Assembly: GCF_001422405.1 (NCBI RefSeq)
Contig: NZ_LMMV01000001.1
Location: 1,197,817 to 1,261,816 of the forward strand
Direction of reading: 5' to 3'
DNA length: 64,000 nt
Origin: Pseudorhodoferax sp. Leaf267
GTDB taxonomy: Bacteria > Pseudomonadota > Gammaproteobacteria > Burkholderiales > Burkholderiaceae_C
Shown here piece after piece: positions 44,688 through 54,548 of the stretch (position 1 is the stretch's first letter; each line of letters begins with the position of its first letter). The notes under the pieces are model-generated. The model had not been told where the DNA came from, made no database searches, and saw nothing but the letters and a program-made list of their open reading frames with translations. The translations under genes were made by a program, and so were the position numbers.

Positions 44688-45868
44688 GTCGTCCCTTGTG
44701 TTGCCATACTGTCCAAGGCCGGCACACTGGCCCCGCCGGGCAACGGGGTGCAGCGGAACTGAAACGGGGCGCGCAACACCTGGAAGCTGCGCCCATCACT
44801 GAGCTGCGCATCGGCGAACAGCGCGCGTGCCTGTTCGTGCGCGCCGCTCGCCACTTCCTGCGGTGACCGGTAACGGCCCACGGGAACGCCGAGCGCCTGC
44901 GCCCGGCTGACGATCTCATCCACCGGATGCTGCGCCATCCAGGCTCGGATGTGCTGGTTGATCTCGTTCCCACGACGGCTGCGTTCCAGCGGATCGCGCA
45001 ACGCTTCGTCCATGGCCCACTCCGGAAACGCCATCATCTCGACCAGCGCCAACCACTGACGGTCTTCCAGCGTCAGCAGTTCGAGGTAGCCGTCGGCCGC
45101 CTGGAACACGCCACCGTACCGGAAGTGCCGCGTGGCGCGGTGCTCCAGCGATCCGTCGCCCAGCCGCTGCAGTGCGAACGAGCCCACGCACAGGTTCGCG
45201 TCCTGGATCGAGACGTCGACATACTGTCCGCCGGCTTGCGGCACGGCCCACCAAGCGGACAAAGCCGACATCGCAGCCATAGCGCCACCCTGGTAGCCCG
45301 CGAAGTGACCGTAGATTTTCAGTGGCGGCCGGTCCGGGAACATCTCGTGCGACAGGCCGTTCGGCAGCAGGAAGCCCTCTCCGCCGGCATGCACCAGGTT
45401 GACTTCCTCACCATCCCAATCGGCTTTGGGACCGCTGGCACCGAATGGCAGAACGCTCACGTGCACAAGCTGTTTGAAGCGCTCGCCGATGCTGGCGGCA
45501 TCCAGGCCCAGCGCCGCCCGCTCGCGCAGTGGCGTGTCGTCCAGCAGGATGTCGGCCTGGGTCAATTCGGTGTCCAGGCGCGCCCGTCCTGACTCGGCCT
45601 GCAGGTCACAGAGCAGGCTGTGCTTGCCCACGGCCAAGTAGGCGAACAGCGCGCTCTCGCCGCCATCGTCCAGCCAGGGCGGCGCCTGGCGCAACGGCGA
45701 GCCGCCAGCCGGCTCGGCCATGACCACGTGCGCGCCCATGGCTGCCAGCAGGCGGCCGGCGTAGGCCGCCGCGACCGTGCGCGAGCGTTCGACGACACGG
45801 CAGCCGGACAACGGCAGACCCGCAGCGGACGGCCTCTCCTGGGAAGACATGGCAGTGTGCAGTGGCAT
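44684..45868 (-). CDS. Family III CoA transferase, partner subunit without catalytic Asp
   Basis: The 394-residue protein is clearly CaiB/BaiF-like: PLSGCRVVERSRTVAAAYAG, MGAHVVMAEPAGGSPLR, GGQYVDVSIQDANL. At the position of the catalytic Asp it has H188 in KIYGHFAGYQGG, so it should not carry the acyl intermediate itself. Coupling to the Asp-containing paralogue downstream resembles two-subunit transferases of the benzylsuccinate (BbsEF) type. The start at 45868 lies inside a short gap after the dehydratase stop at 45880. Confidence 0.88.
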   Translation of the reverse strand: MPLHTAMSSQERPSAAGLPLSGCRVVERSRTVAAAYAGRLLAAMGAHVVMAEPAGGSPLRQAPPWLDDGGESALFAYLAVGKHSLLCDLQAESGRARLDTELTQADILLDDTPLRERAALGLDAASIGERFKQLVHVSVLPFGASGPKADWDGEEVNLVHAGGEGFLLPNGLSHEMFPDRPPLKIYGHFAGYQGGAMAAMSALSAWWAVPQAGGQYVDVSIQDANLCVGSFALQRLGDGSLEHRATRHFRYGGVFQAADGYLELLTLEDRQWLALVEMMAFPEWAMDEALRDPLERSRRGNEINQHIRAWMAQHPVDEIVSRAQALGVPVGRYRSPQEVASGAHEQARALFADAQLSDGRSFQVLRAPFQFRCTPLPGGASVPALDSMATQGTT

Positions 45869-45879
45869 GGCGTTCGCTT

Positions 45880-47118
45880 TCAGCGGGTGACCGGCAGCTC
45901 CAGATCGATGGCCGCACCGTCCAGGAAGGCGGGTCGCTTGACATCGCGCGAGGGCAACGCAACGGTCGCCACGCCGGGGGTGGTGACCTCGCCGCGCTGG
46001 TTCTCCGCCGCGATCTCGATGTCGACCAGGCCGACGTTGTCCTTGACGTACTTGCGCACGACCTTGCCTTTGCAGAAGGTGGTGTCGCCCACGATGTTGA
46101 AGCGGCGCATTTCCGTGCGCACACGCTTCAGCACCCCGGCGTCGCCCATCCAGTTGGTCACCATGGAGGCCATCCACGAGGAACGCTGCGGGCCGTAGTC
46201 GTAAGTACCGGGCACGCCGACTTCCTTCGCCACCGACTCGCGGTGGTGCCCGATGCCGGTGTACTCCACGCCGCCGCCCGCTTCGGGGTTGCGGAAGAAG
46301 TGGCCCGGGTGCTTGACCGCGGCCTGCAGGACCACGCCATGCGTGTGGCCCCGTCCACAGCCCACCAGGAAGCCCATGGTGTCCATCAACGACAGCGGGC
46401 CGCGAGCGATGGTGGGCAGCTGTTCGCCCACTTCCACTTCTTCCCAGTAGCGCACGTTGGCGCCGCGGATGTTCTTGGGCTCGTTCAGCACGATCTCGTC
46501 GATGCGGTCGTGCTCCTCGTTGGTGTATTGGTACTGCTCGATTTCAGCGTACTTGCCAGTGTCGCGTGCCGCCTTGCGTTCGTGCCGCGTGCAGGTGCCC
46601 AGGCCCCGCGCGACCAGCTCGCTGCGTTGGTTGTAGTAGGACGCCTCCACGTACTGGAGCACCAGGCGACCGGAGAACTTGCTCTCCTTCTCCTCCACGC
46701 CCACCACGCGTTCGATGGCCGTGATGCGGTCGCCAGGACGCACGTGGCGGAACAGTTCCCAGTCGTTGCCGGCGTAGAAGCCATGCACGCCAGGCAGGCC
46801 CCAGCGCGTGCGGCCCAACCAGCCGAAGGCCATCGGGAACATCGGATGGCCGACGAGCGTGCCGAAGCGGGTGCCGGAGGCGTAGCCCAGCTCGCGGTAG
46901 AGCGGGTTCAAGTCGCCGATGCCGTTGCACCAGTTGCGCAGCGTGTCGGCCGTGGCGTCTTGCAGGTAGGGGCCTTCGGGCCGCAGGTGCAGGCCGATCA
47001 TGGCGCGCGCGTCGGCCACGGCCTGATCGGTGATGCGGCCTTCGGCCGGTGCGTTGCCGACCTCGCCTTGCGGTTGGGCTTGCGCAGCGGGGGCTTTGTC
47101 GAGGGTTGCGGTGTTCAA
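45880..47118 (-). CDS. Two-domain MaoC/FAS1-like dehydratase
   Basis: This 412-residue protein has two hot-dog-type domains. The N-terminal half has RNWCNGIGDLNPLYRELGYA and YAGNDWELFRHVRPGDRI. The C-terminal half has RYWEEVEVGEQLPTIARGPL and then IVGDTTFCKGKVVRKYV. Such proteins act as enoyl-CoA or beta-hydroxyacyl-CoA hydratases. It is the first gene of the leftward unit running through the CoA-transferase pair to the lyase, and lies 60 bases after livF. Confidence 0.88.
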   Translation of the reverse strand: MNTATLDKAPAAQAQPQGEVGNAPAEGRITDQAVADARAMIGLHLRPEGPYLQDATADTLRNWCNGIGDLNPLYRELGYASGTRFGTLVGHPMFPMAFGWLGRTRWGLPGVHGFYAGNDWELFRHVRPGDRITAIERVVGVEEKESKFSGRLVLQYVEASYYNQRSELVARGLGTCTRHERKAARDTGKYAEIEQYQYTNEEHDRIDEIVLNEPKNIRGANVRYWEEVEVGEQLPTIARGPLSLMDTMGFLVGCGRGHTHGVVLQAAVKHPGHFFRNPEAGGGVEYTGIGHHRESVAKEVGVPGTYDYGPQRSSWMASMVTNWMGDAGVLKRVRTEMRRFNIVGDTTFCKGKVVRKYVKDNVGLVDIEIAAENQRGEVTTPGVATVALPSRDVKRPAFLDGAAIDLELPVTR

Positions 47119-47178
47119 GGTCTACTCTCCTGTGGTGGTGGTGGTCGGATGGCTAAGGGACGGGGTGAAAGATTCGGT

Positions 47179-47911
<733 letters not shown>

Positions 47912-47919
<8 letters not shown>

Positions 47920-48703
47920 CGTCGTCTCCGAGGTACACGCGCACGACTTCCGGGTTGGCCCGGACCTGTGCAGGAGTGCCGCAGGCCAGCACGCGGCCGA
48001 CGTTCAACACGTGGATCTGGTCGCACACTTCCATGATCAGGTCCATGTCGTGCTCCACGACCACCAGCACCAGCTGCGGAGAGCGCAGGGTCTTGAGCGC
48101 CTGCGCCAGATCGTGGGTTTCCACCGAGTTCAGGCCAGCGGCCGGTTCGTCGAGCAGCAGCACCCGTGGCGCACCGACCGTGGCACGCGCGATCTCGGCC
48201 AGCCGCAATACGCCGGGCGGCAGTTGCGCGGGCATGGCGTCGGCCACGTCGGCGATGCCCAACCGATGCAACGCGGCCACGGCCTGCGAACGGTGCGCGC
48301 GGCGCTCGGCACGGCCGCGCGCCAGTGGCAGGATGGCGTCGAGCCAGCCCGCGCCGGACAGCCGGTGCAAGCCGATCATCACGTTCTCGGCGATCGACAG
48401 CTCTGGGCACAGCGCCACGTGCTGGAAGCTGCGCGAGAAGCCCAGCGCCGCGCGACCGGCTGGCGGCACCCGTTCCAGCCGCCTGCCGCCGAAACGGATC
48501 GCGCCGACTTGCGGTGCGTACAGGCCTGTCAGGCAGTTGAAGAAGCTGGTCTTGCCGGCGCCGTTCGGACCGATCAATCCGGTGATCTGACCGGCACGCA
48601 AGGTCATGCCGATCTCCTGCAGCACATGGATGCCACCGAAGGACAGCGACAGCTGCTCCACGACCAGCGCGCCGCCATCGGGTTCTTGCAGAACGGCGCT
48701 CAT
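47912..48703 (-). CDS. livG: Branched-chain amino acid-type ABC transporter ATP-binding protein LivG
   Basis: This 263-residue ATPase has Walker A GPNGAGKTSF, Walker B LLLDEPAAGLN and VEHDMDLIMEVCDQIHVLN. The signature region reads LPPGVLRLAEIARA, unlike the usual LPYGxQRRLEIARA, so the signature Gln is replaced by Leu. The ATG at 48703 overlaps the livM stop and is preceded by GGAGG. It pairs with LivF. Confidence 0.92.
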
Positions 48704-49701
48704 CCTTGTCCTCCTTCGAGCCGCGCTTTGAGTGCGGGCGACAGCGCGTTGAAGCCCAGCACCACGGCCAAGAGCGCGCCGCCGTAGAGGATGGGCACCC
48801 AGTTGCCCGCGCCGGCCAACAGCAACGGCATCAGCGTCAGGAACAGGCCGCCGACCAGTGCCCCTACGAAGGTCAGGGCGTACAGGCTGACGACGGAGCC
48901 GACCAGCAAAAAGATCGAGGTCCACAGCGTGAAGCTGTTGGGCGACACCGTCGAAGAGCTGAACGACAGCAGGGCGCCAGCCAGGGCCGCGATGCTGGCG
49001 CTCAGCGCCATGCACGACAGCCGGGCCCAGCTGCGGCGGATGCCGAAACTCTCGGCGGCATGGGCGGAGGTGCGGATCAGGAGCAGCGCCGTCGCCTGGC
49101 GTGAGCGGCGGAACTGCTTGAGCAGCAGCACCACCAGCACCAGGCCGGCCAGCGGCAGGTAGTAGCGCTGCAATTCCTTGGGCAGGCCAGGCAGTGCATC
49201 CTGCTTGACGTACAGGCCTTCGAAGCCGCCGGTCACACTGGAAAAATGCAGCAGCATCTCGGGCAGTGCCAGGGCGAGTGCCATGGTGGCCACGGCCAGC
49301 GTGATGCCGGACAGGTGGCGCGACGGGAAGGCAAAGACCAGGCCCAGCAGCGCCCCCACCACCGCCGCCAGCGGCAGGCTGGCCAGCAACGACAGGCCCA
49401 GGTACTTCTCGACCAGCGCGACGGTGTAGGCGCCAGCCGCGACAAAAACGCCGTGGCCGATCGACACCTCGCCACCGAAGCGCACCAGGAAGCTCACGCC
49501 CAAGATGGCGATGGCGTTGGCAAAAGCCAGGCCGAGTGTGAAGGTCCAGTAGCCGCCTGCCACCAGCGGCAGCACCACGAGAAGGGCGATGCCCACCCAG
49601 TTGATGGTTTCGGCCAGGCGACGGCGTGGCACGGGTGCGGTGGAGGCCGCGGTGGTACCCGGAGGGACCAGACCGCCCTGCAAGGTGGAGGCGTCAGACA
49701 C
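48700..49701 (-). CDS. livM: Liv-type ABC transporter permease LivM
   Basis: The 333-residue permease has about nine membrane helices and the LivM motif region (FGGEVSIGHGVFVAAGAYT and SPNSFTLWTSIFLLVGSVV). Its start overlaps the end of livH by 8 bases. Together with LivH it forms the translocation channel. Confidence 0.92.
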   Translation of the reverse strand: MSDASTLQGGLVPPGTTAASTAPVPRRRLAETINWVGIALLVVLPLVAGGYWTFTLGLAFANAIAILGVSFLVRFGGEVSIGHGVFVAAGAYTVALVEKYLGLSLLASLPLAAVVGALLGLVFAFPSRHLSGITLAVATMALALALPEMLLHFSSVTGGFEGLYVKQDALPGLPKELQRYYLPLAGLVLVVLLLKQFRRSRQATALLLIRTSAHAAESFGIRRSWARLSCMALSASIAALAGALLSFSSSTVSPNSFTLWTSIFLLVGSVVSLYALTFVGALVGGLFLTLMPLLLAGAGNWVPILYGGALLAVVLGFNALSPALKARLEGGQG

Positions 49702-50572
49702 GGGTGCCCTCCCGCATGGCGAGCACGCCCCTGGGGAACCAATTCAGGACCAGCAGGATGGTCAGCAGCAGGTAGGTGTTGCTGAACTCCGCGGCCACGT
49801 AGTAGGAGAGCAGGTTCATCAGCACGCCGATGAAGATGCCACCGACCACCGCGCCCGGCAGGCTGCTGAAGCCGCCGACCACCGCTGCCGCGAACGCCTG
49901 CAGCATGAACGCGGCTACCGTGGTGGATGACAGGAAGGTGGTGGGCACGATCAGCAGCGCCGCGATCAGGCCCAGGAGGCCGGCCACCACCCATGAGAAG
50001 AGGTGCACGTGGCGCAGGTTCAGCCCGCAGACGCGGCTGGCGAAGGGGTTGGCCGAGACGGCTCGGAACGCAATGCCGATGCGCGTGCGCTCGATCAGCA
50101 GCCACAGCCCGGCGATCGTCAGCCCTGTCACGCCCAGCACCGCAAGGTCGTAGCCGGTCACACGCAGCGCGCCGAGTTGCACGTGCCACTTCGGCAGTGG
50201 CAGGTCCAGTGCGACCACGTTGGCCCCGAAAACCAACTGCGTGACACCCTGCGCGACCAGTCCGATGCCAAGCGTCGCGATGGTGCTGGTGAGATCCGAC
50301 TTGAAGACCAGCGGCGCGATCAGCCAGTAGCTGACGGCCATGACCGCCACCATGATGGCCAGCGTGGCCAGTACCGCGACGCCCCACGACAGCTGTGCCA
50401 ATGTGCCGGCCGTGAATCCGAACACCAGGAAGGCTGCCAGGCCGGCCAGGTTGCCGTGCGCGAAGTTGACGACCTTGGAGCTCTTGTAGATCAGCACGAT
50501 GCCGATCGCCCCCATGGCGTACAGGCAGCCGCTGACGACGCCTGCCCAGACGAGACCGAGCAGATCGTTCAT
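49694..50572 (-). CDS. livH: Liv-type ABC transporter permease LivH
   Basis: The 292-residue permease has about eight membrane helices. Typical LivH features are GLVWAGVVSGCLYAMGAIGI, VVNFAHGNLAGLAAF and FAAAVVGGFSSLPGAVVGG. Its ATG overlaps the stop of the dehydrogenase gene upstream as ATGA, so transporter and enzymes are in one operon. Confidence 0.93.
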   Translation of the reverse strand: MNDLLGLVWAGVVSGCLYAMGAIGIVLIYKSSKVVNFAHGNLAGLAAFLVFGFTAGTLAQLSWGVAVLATLAIMVAVMAVSYWLIAPLVFKSDLTSTIATLGIGLVAQGVTQLVFGANVVALDLPLPKWHVQLGALRVTGYDLAVLGVTGLTIAGLWLLIERTRIGIAFRAVSANPFASRVCGLNLRHVHLFSWVVAGLLGLIAALLIVPTTFLSSTTVAAFMLQAFAAAVVGGFSSLPGAVVGGIFIGVLMNLLSYYVAAEFSNTYLLLTILLVLNWFPRGVLAMREGTRV

Positions 50573-51489
50573 GTACGGTCTCCCGCGGCATCGGCCAAGG
50601 CATGGCCAGCGTCCACCACTTCGATGACGGAGGGGAAGTAGGCTGCGCCGTGCGCCGCGTGGGTGGACTGGTAGTAGAGCTGGGCCAGCTCGGTAACGCG
50701 CGTGGCCGTCCCTGTCTGCTGCGCCAGTTCGAGCACGTAACCGATGTCCTTGAGCACGTAGGCGCTGGGGAAGGACTTCTCCGGAAACTCCCTGGGCAGC
50801 ATGGCCTTGCGGCCGTGGTTGCGCAGTACGAAGCTGTCACCCGAGCCCTTGGACACCGCATCGAGCAGCGTGGCCGGTTGGACGCCCGCACGTTGGCCCA
50901 GCACCATCATCTCGGCCAGCGCCACGGTGTTTTCGAACACCAACGCGTTGTTGATGAGCTTGACGACCTGGCCGCAGCCCACAGGCCCGCAGTGCGTGAC
51001 GTCCGAGCCCATGTAAGAGAGCAGCGGCGCGATGCGCGCGAAGAGGTCATCGTCTGCGCCCACCATGATGCTGAGTTCACCGCGCTGCGCGGCTTCCCGG
51101 GTGCGCGCCACCGGCGCATCGGCGAACGCCACACCGAGCGCGGCCAGTCGCGCGTCGATGCTGCGGGCCGCGGCCACCGTAGTGGTGCTGAGGTCCACGA
51201 TGACGGACGGGCGGCGCGCGCCAGCCGTGAGGCCTCCAGCGCCCAGGCAGACCTGCTCAACGGCCGGACCGCCTGGGAGGGACAGCAGCACGACGTCGGC
51301 CTGCTCGGCCAGGGCGGCCAGCGTGGCGACCCGGCGTGCTTTGGTGCCTTCCACCGCGGCGAAAGCGTCGGCGCTGATGTCGAAGGCCAGCACATCGCCG
51401 GCATGCTTGAGTGCGACGTTGCGGCACATGGCGCCGCCCATGACGCCCAGGCCGACGAAGCCGATCACGGGAATGGATGAGGTGCTCAT
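50569..51489 (-). CDS. 3-hydroxyisobutyrate dehydrogenase-family oxidoreductase
   Basis: This 306-residue NAD(P)-dependent enzyme has Rossmann motif GFVGLGVMGGAMCRNVAL, substrate motif DLSTTTVAAARSI and the catalytic Lys/Asn segment GCGQVVKLINNALVFEN. It is related to but distinct from the protein at 39.2-40.2 kb. It lies between the SDR gene and livH, all in the same direction, and probably oxidises a hydroxy-acid intermediate of the pathway. Confidence 0.9.
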   Translation of the reverse strand: MSTSSIPVIGFVGLGVMGGAMCRNVALKHAGDVLAFDISADAFAAVEGTKARRVATLAALAEQADVVLLSLPGGPAVEQVCLGAGGLTAGARRPSVIVDLSTTTVAAARSIDARLAALGVAFADAPVARTREAAQRGELSIMVGADDDLFARIAPLLSYMGSDVTHCGPVGCGQVVKLINNALVFENTVALAEMMVLGQRAGVQPATLLDAVSKGSGDSFVLRNHGRKAMLPREFPEKSFPSAYVLKDIGYVLELAQQTGTATRVTELAQLYYQSTHAAHGAAYFPSVIEVVDAGHALADAAGDRT

Positions 51490-51496
51490 GGCGTGC

Positions 51497-52240
51497 TCAG
51501 TCCATCCACATGCCGCCGCTGATGTCCAGCGACGTGCCGGTGATCCAATTGGACGCCGGTGAACACAAGAAGAGGGCAGCCTGCGCGATGTCCTGGGCGT
51601 TGCCGTAACGACCCAGCGGCACTGTGCCGTTGGCGGACGGGGCGGCCTGGCCCGTCACGTTGGCCCACATGGCCGTTTCCACCGGCCCTGGGGCCAGCGT
51701 GTTGGCGTAGACGCCGTGCGGCGCGCCGGCCTTGGCGATCCAGCGCATCATGCCGTGCACGGCGGCCTTGGAGGCCACGTACGCGGGACCCGAGGCCACG
51801 CCACCGTTCTTGGCGGCGATGGAGCCGGCCGCCAGGATCTTGCCGAATCCTTGAGCGCACATCAACGGGAACAACTTGCGCGTGGGATTGACGACGCCGC
51901 GCACGTTGACCGACAGGATGGCGTCCCATTCGTCATCGCTGCTGTCGGCCAGGGGCGTGCGCGCGATGATGCCCGCGCACAGCACGAGGATGTCGACCTT
52001 GCCGTATTCGGCCACGATGCCGTCCACGAGCCGGTCAGTCGCTGGGCGCGATGTCACGTCGTATTGCCGGTAGTGGATGCCGTCGCCGACGTCCTCGTGT
52101 TCGGCCCGGTCGGTCGCGATGACGGTGGCGCCGGCACCGTGGAAGGCCTGCGCGATGGCGCGGCCCATGCCGCCCGCGCCGCCCGTGATCAGCGCGACCT
52201 GGCCTTGCAGGCTCGCCGGCCCACTCAGATGCTGTGCCAT
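51497..52240 (-). CDS. Short-chain dehydrogenase/reductase
   Basis: The 247-residue enzyme has a classical SDR layout: TGGAGGMGRAIAQAF for NAD(P) binding, LCAGII, the Ser in AAGSIAAKNG, and the active-site Y-x-x-x-K in PAYVASKAAVHG. It ends with GTSLDISGGMWMD. It probably oxidises or reduces a hydroxy- or ketoacyl intermediate. It is the second gene of the operon that starts at the dehydratase/binding-protein end and continues into livH. Confidence 0.92.
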   Translation of the reverse strand: MAQHLSGPASLQGQVALITGGAGGMGRAIAQAFHGAGATVIATDRAEHEDVGDGIHYRQYDVTSRPATDRLVDGIVAEYGKVDILVLCAGIIARTPLADSSDDEWDAILSVNVRGVVNPTRKLFPLMCAQGFGKILAAGSIAAKNGGVASGPAYVASKAAVHGMMRWIAKAGAPHGVYANTLAPGPVETAMWANVTGQAAPSANGTVPLGRYGNAQDIAQAALFLCSPASNWITGTSLDISGGMWMD

Positions 52241-52281
52241 GGGTGATGTCTCCTGTGGATGGGTTGTCGATGCGTTGGGGA

Positions 52282-53133
52282 TCAGCGGAAGGCGGCCGTG
52301 GCTGACATGGCCAATTCACCGTCGGGTCCGCGCGCCCAGAGGGCCAGCGTCCCGTCGGGCTCGTCGCGGCCCTCCAGACGGAAGGTGCGGCCCACGAACA
52401 GCGGGCTGACCCCGCGAAAGTCGAAGCGCTCCAACGCGCGGCCACCACCCTGCGCCACGGCCAGTTGCTGCAACAGCGTCGCGGTGAGCGGGCCGTGCAC
52501 CACGAGCCCTGGGTAGCCCTCTTCGTGCTGCGCGTAGGGTTGGTCGTAATGGATGCGGTGGCCGTTGAAGGTCAGCGCGGAATAGCGAAACAGCAAGGTG
52601 GTGTCGGGCTGCACCTCGTGGCCCCATTGCGCGACCGCGTCGTGCCGGGCCGGCGTGGGCGCAGACTGTCCGGGCGGCGTTGCTTCGCGGTACACGATGT
52701 CTTGCTCTTCCACGATGCAAAGCCGGTCGTTGCACAAAGTCTGGTGCTCGACCGTCACGAACCACAGCGCGCCGCGCTTGCCGGTCTTGTTCTCGACCTT
52801 TTGGATCAGGCTGCGCCGTGTCGCCTGAGCATCGACCGGGAGGTCGGCCAGGTAGCGCAGGCGGCTTCCGGCCCACATGCGACGTGGCAGCTCGATCGGG
52901 GGCAGGAACCCTCCGCGTTGCGGATGACCATCCAAGCCCAGTCCACTGCGGCGCACGGCGGGATTGAAGTAAAGCCATTGCCAACCTGGCGGCAGGGGCT
53001 CGCCCGGTTGCGGCGCGGCCGGCAGGTCCAGCGTGGCGGCCATGGCCTCGGCCGTGCTGGCGAGCAGGCGCTGGCTGCGTTCTTCCTCACGTCCGATCCA
53101 GCCGGCGAAAGGGTTCTGGGTGGTTTCGCTCAT
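52282..53133 (-). CDS. Hot-dog acyl-CoA hydratase (mesaconyl/itaconyl-CoA hydratase-like)
   Basis: The 283-residue protein matches the FAS1-like dehydratase family that includes mesaconyl-C4-CoA and itaconyl-CoA hydratases. The hallmark FRYSALTFNGHRIHYDQPYA with EGYPGLVVHGPL holds the catalytic Asp and His region near residue 200. The N-terminal half has FLPPIELPRRMWAGSRLRY. The start at 53133 follows the binding protein stop closely. With a CitE-type lyase and CoA transferases nearby, it suggests hydration of an unsaturated dicarboxyl-CoA, which is inference. Confidence 0.88.
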   Translation of the reverse strand: MSETTQNPFAGWIGREEERSQRLLASTAEAMAATLDLPAAPQPGEPLPPGWQWLYFNPAVRRSGLGLDGHPQRGGFLPPIELPRRMWAGSRLRYLADLPVDAQATRRSLIQKVENKTGKRGALWFVTVEHQTLCNDRLCIVEEQDIVYREATPPGQSAPTPARHDAVAQWGHEVQPDTTLLFRYSALTFNGHRIHYDQPYAQHEEGYPGLVVHGPLTATLLQQLAVAQGGGRALERFDFRGVSPLFVGRTFRLEGRDEPDGTLALWARGPDGELAMSATAAFR

Positions 53134-53149
53134 GGTGGTGGCTTCCGGT

Positions 53150-54364
53150 TCAACCCAGCTTGGCGTCGAAGACGTCGGCCGGGAAAGGTTGGAAGTCGCG
53201 CACCAGCTTGAAGCTGCCGTCGGACTGCGCCTGGATGATCCCTTCTTGCCGTGCGCCTCGGTGGTCGCCCGCCTTGTAGCTGACGTTGCGGGCCCCGCCG
53301 ACGGTGGCATTCGTCATGGTCTCCATCACGTCCACCAGGTTGGCGCGCGTGAGCGGCTTGCCGCTGGCCAGCAGCATCTGGAAGCCCTTCACGAACAGGG
53401 CGCCGTTGCTCCATCCGTTCAGGCCGAAGACGCCGATGGGGTCGTTCGGGTAGTGCTTGGCGACGTTGTCGCGGTAGGCCTTGACCTCGGCGTCTTCCGC
53501 TCCGGCCGGCATCAGCCAGGACGAGAAGTAGGTGCCGTCCAGCAGCGGGCCCGCCAGCTTGCGCGTGGTGGGATCGGCCGTGAAGAACGGCGCCATCCAT
53601 TTGGGGCTGTAGCCGGAGCGCTCGGCCGCCTTCAGCGCCGAAGCCAGGTTGGCATTCGAGCCGAACAGGATCACGACATCGGCTTTGGCGTTGGCCAGGC
53701 GGCGCACATGCGGGGTGAAGTCGGTGTTGCGCACCTCGAACGGAATCGATTCGGCCGCCTCTTTCTTCAGCGTGGCCAGGTGAAGGTCGAAGCCGCGCTT
53801 GCCGGAACGGCCCAGCTCGTCGTTCTCCCACAGCAGGCCGACGCGCGTGGCCTTCAGTTCTTTCAGCGCGTAGGCCAGGTTGGACGCGGCGGACCAACCG
53901 TAGTCGGGCAAGAGCGGGAACACCAGGCGTTCGGAGAACAGGGCCGTGGCGCCCCCGATGGGGCCGATCATCGGCAGGCCGACCTCCTTGGCATAGGGAA
54001 TCACAGCGACCGATTGCGCCGTCCCGGTGGCGGCGGCGAGCGCGAAGATCTTGTTCTCCTCGACCAGCCGGCGTGTGACGGCCACGCTGCGCGCCGGCTC
54101 GTAGCCGTCGTCGTAAGTCACGAAGTTGATCTTCCAGCCATCGCCGAGCTGATTGGTCTCATTGGCCCACTTGAAGCAGGCATCGGCGGCGTGCGTGAGG
54201 GTCGTATAGAACGGCACGGGACCGGTGATGGGGCTGAACGCACCCACCGTCACCGTCTTGTTCGCCAAGTCGATGCCAGGCGAAGCCTGCTGGGCCCATA
54301 CCAAGCCGGGCAAGGACGCCGCAGCCGCCGCCGCGCCGCCTGCCAACATAGTTCTTCTCTGCAT
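53150..54364 (-). CDS. Liv-type periplasmic substrate-binding protein
   Basis: The 404-residue exported protein has a signal peptide (MQRRTMLAGGAAAAAASLPG, Ala-rich, twin-Arg-like) and the type I periplasmic fold of LivK-like receptors: TVTVGAFSPITGPVPFYTTL, INFVTYDDGYEPARSVAVTR, LPMIGPIGGAT, DPIGVFGLNGWSNGALF. GGAGG precedes the ATG. It is the first gene of the leftward operon that includes the hydratase, SDR, dehydrogenase and livHMGF, and its promoter region contains the AATGCATTCT motif. Confidence 0.93.
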   Translation of the reverse strand: MQRRTMLAGGAAAAAASLPGLVWAQQASPGIDLANKTVTVGAFSPITGPVPFYTTLTHAADACFKWANETNQLGDGWKINFVTYDDGYEPARSVAVTRRLVEENKIFALAAATGTAQSVAVIPYAKEVGLPMIGPIGGATALFSERLVFPLLPDYGWSAASNLAYALKELKATRVGLLWENDELGRSGKRGFDLHLATLKKEAAESIPFEVRNTDFTPHVRRLANAKADVVILFGSNANLASALKAAERSGYSPKWMAPFFTADPTTRKLAGPLLDGTYFSSWLMPAGAEDAEVKAYRDNVAKHYPNDPIGVFGLNGWSNGALFVKGFQMLLASGKPLTRANLVDVMETMTNATVGGARNVSYKAGDHRGARQEGIIQAQSDGSFKLVRDFQPFPADVFDAKLG

Positions 54365-54415
54365 GGTTGCCTCCTGGAAATCGCAAGTGCCAAACACAAA
54401 TGATGCAAAACGCAC

Positions 54416-54425
54416 AATGCATTCT
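54416..54425. promoter_or_regulatory. AATGCATTCT motif, copy 1 (Liv operon promoter)
   Basis: The bases aatgcattct contain the palindrome AATGCATT. It lies 52 bases upstream of the binding-protein ATG on the leftward side of a divergent promoter region. The same ten bases occur at 54525 and 56436. A shared operator for a local regulator is inferred. Confidence 0.5.
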
Positions 54426-54524
54426 ATAAGAGCAACATCGCAAAGAAGTTGCAGGGTTTTCCCTTGTCTTCACAGGAAGATCAACCCAAAGTAGGCTCCG
54501 ACCCGGCAATTCACATCGACAAAC

Positions 54525-54534
54525 AATGCATTCT
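54525..54534. promoter_or_regulatory. AATGCATTCT motif, copy 2 (CoA-transferase promoter)
   Basis: An exact copy of the motif lies 15 bases before the CoA-transferase ATG at 54549, overlapping where the promoter or leader should be. With copy 1 it brackets the divergent intergenic region. Confidence 0.5.
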
Positions 54535-54548
54535 TTAAGGAATTGAAA

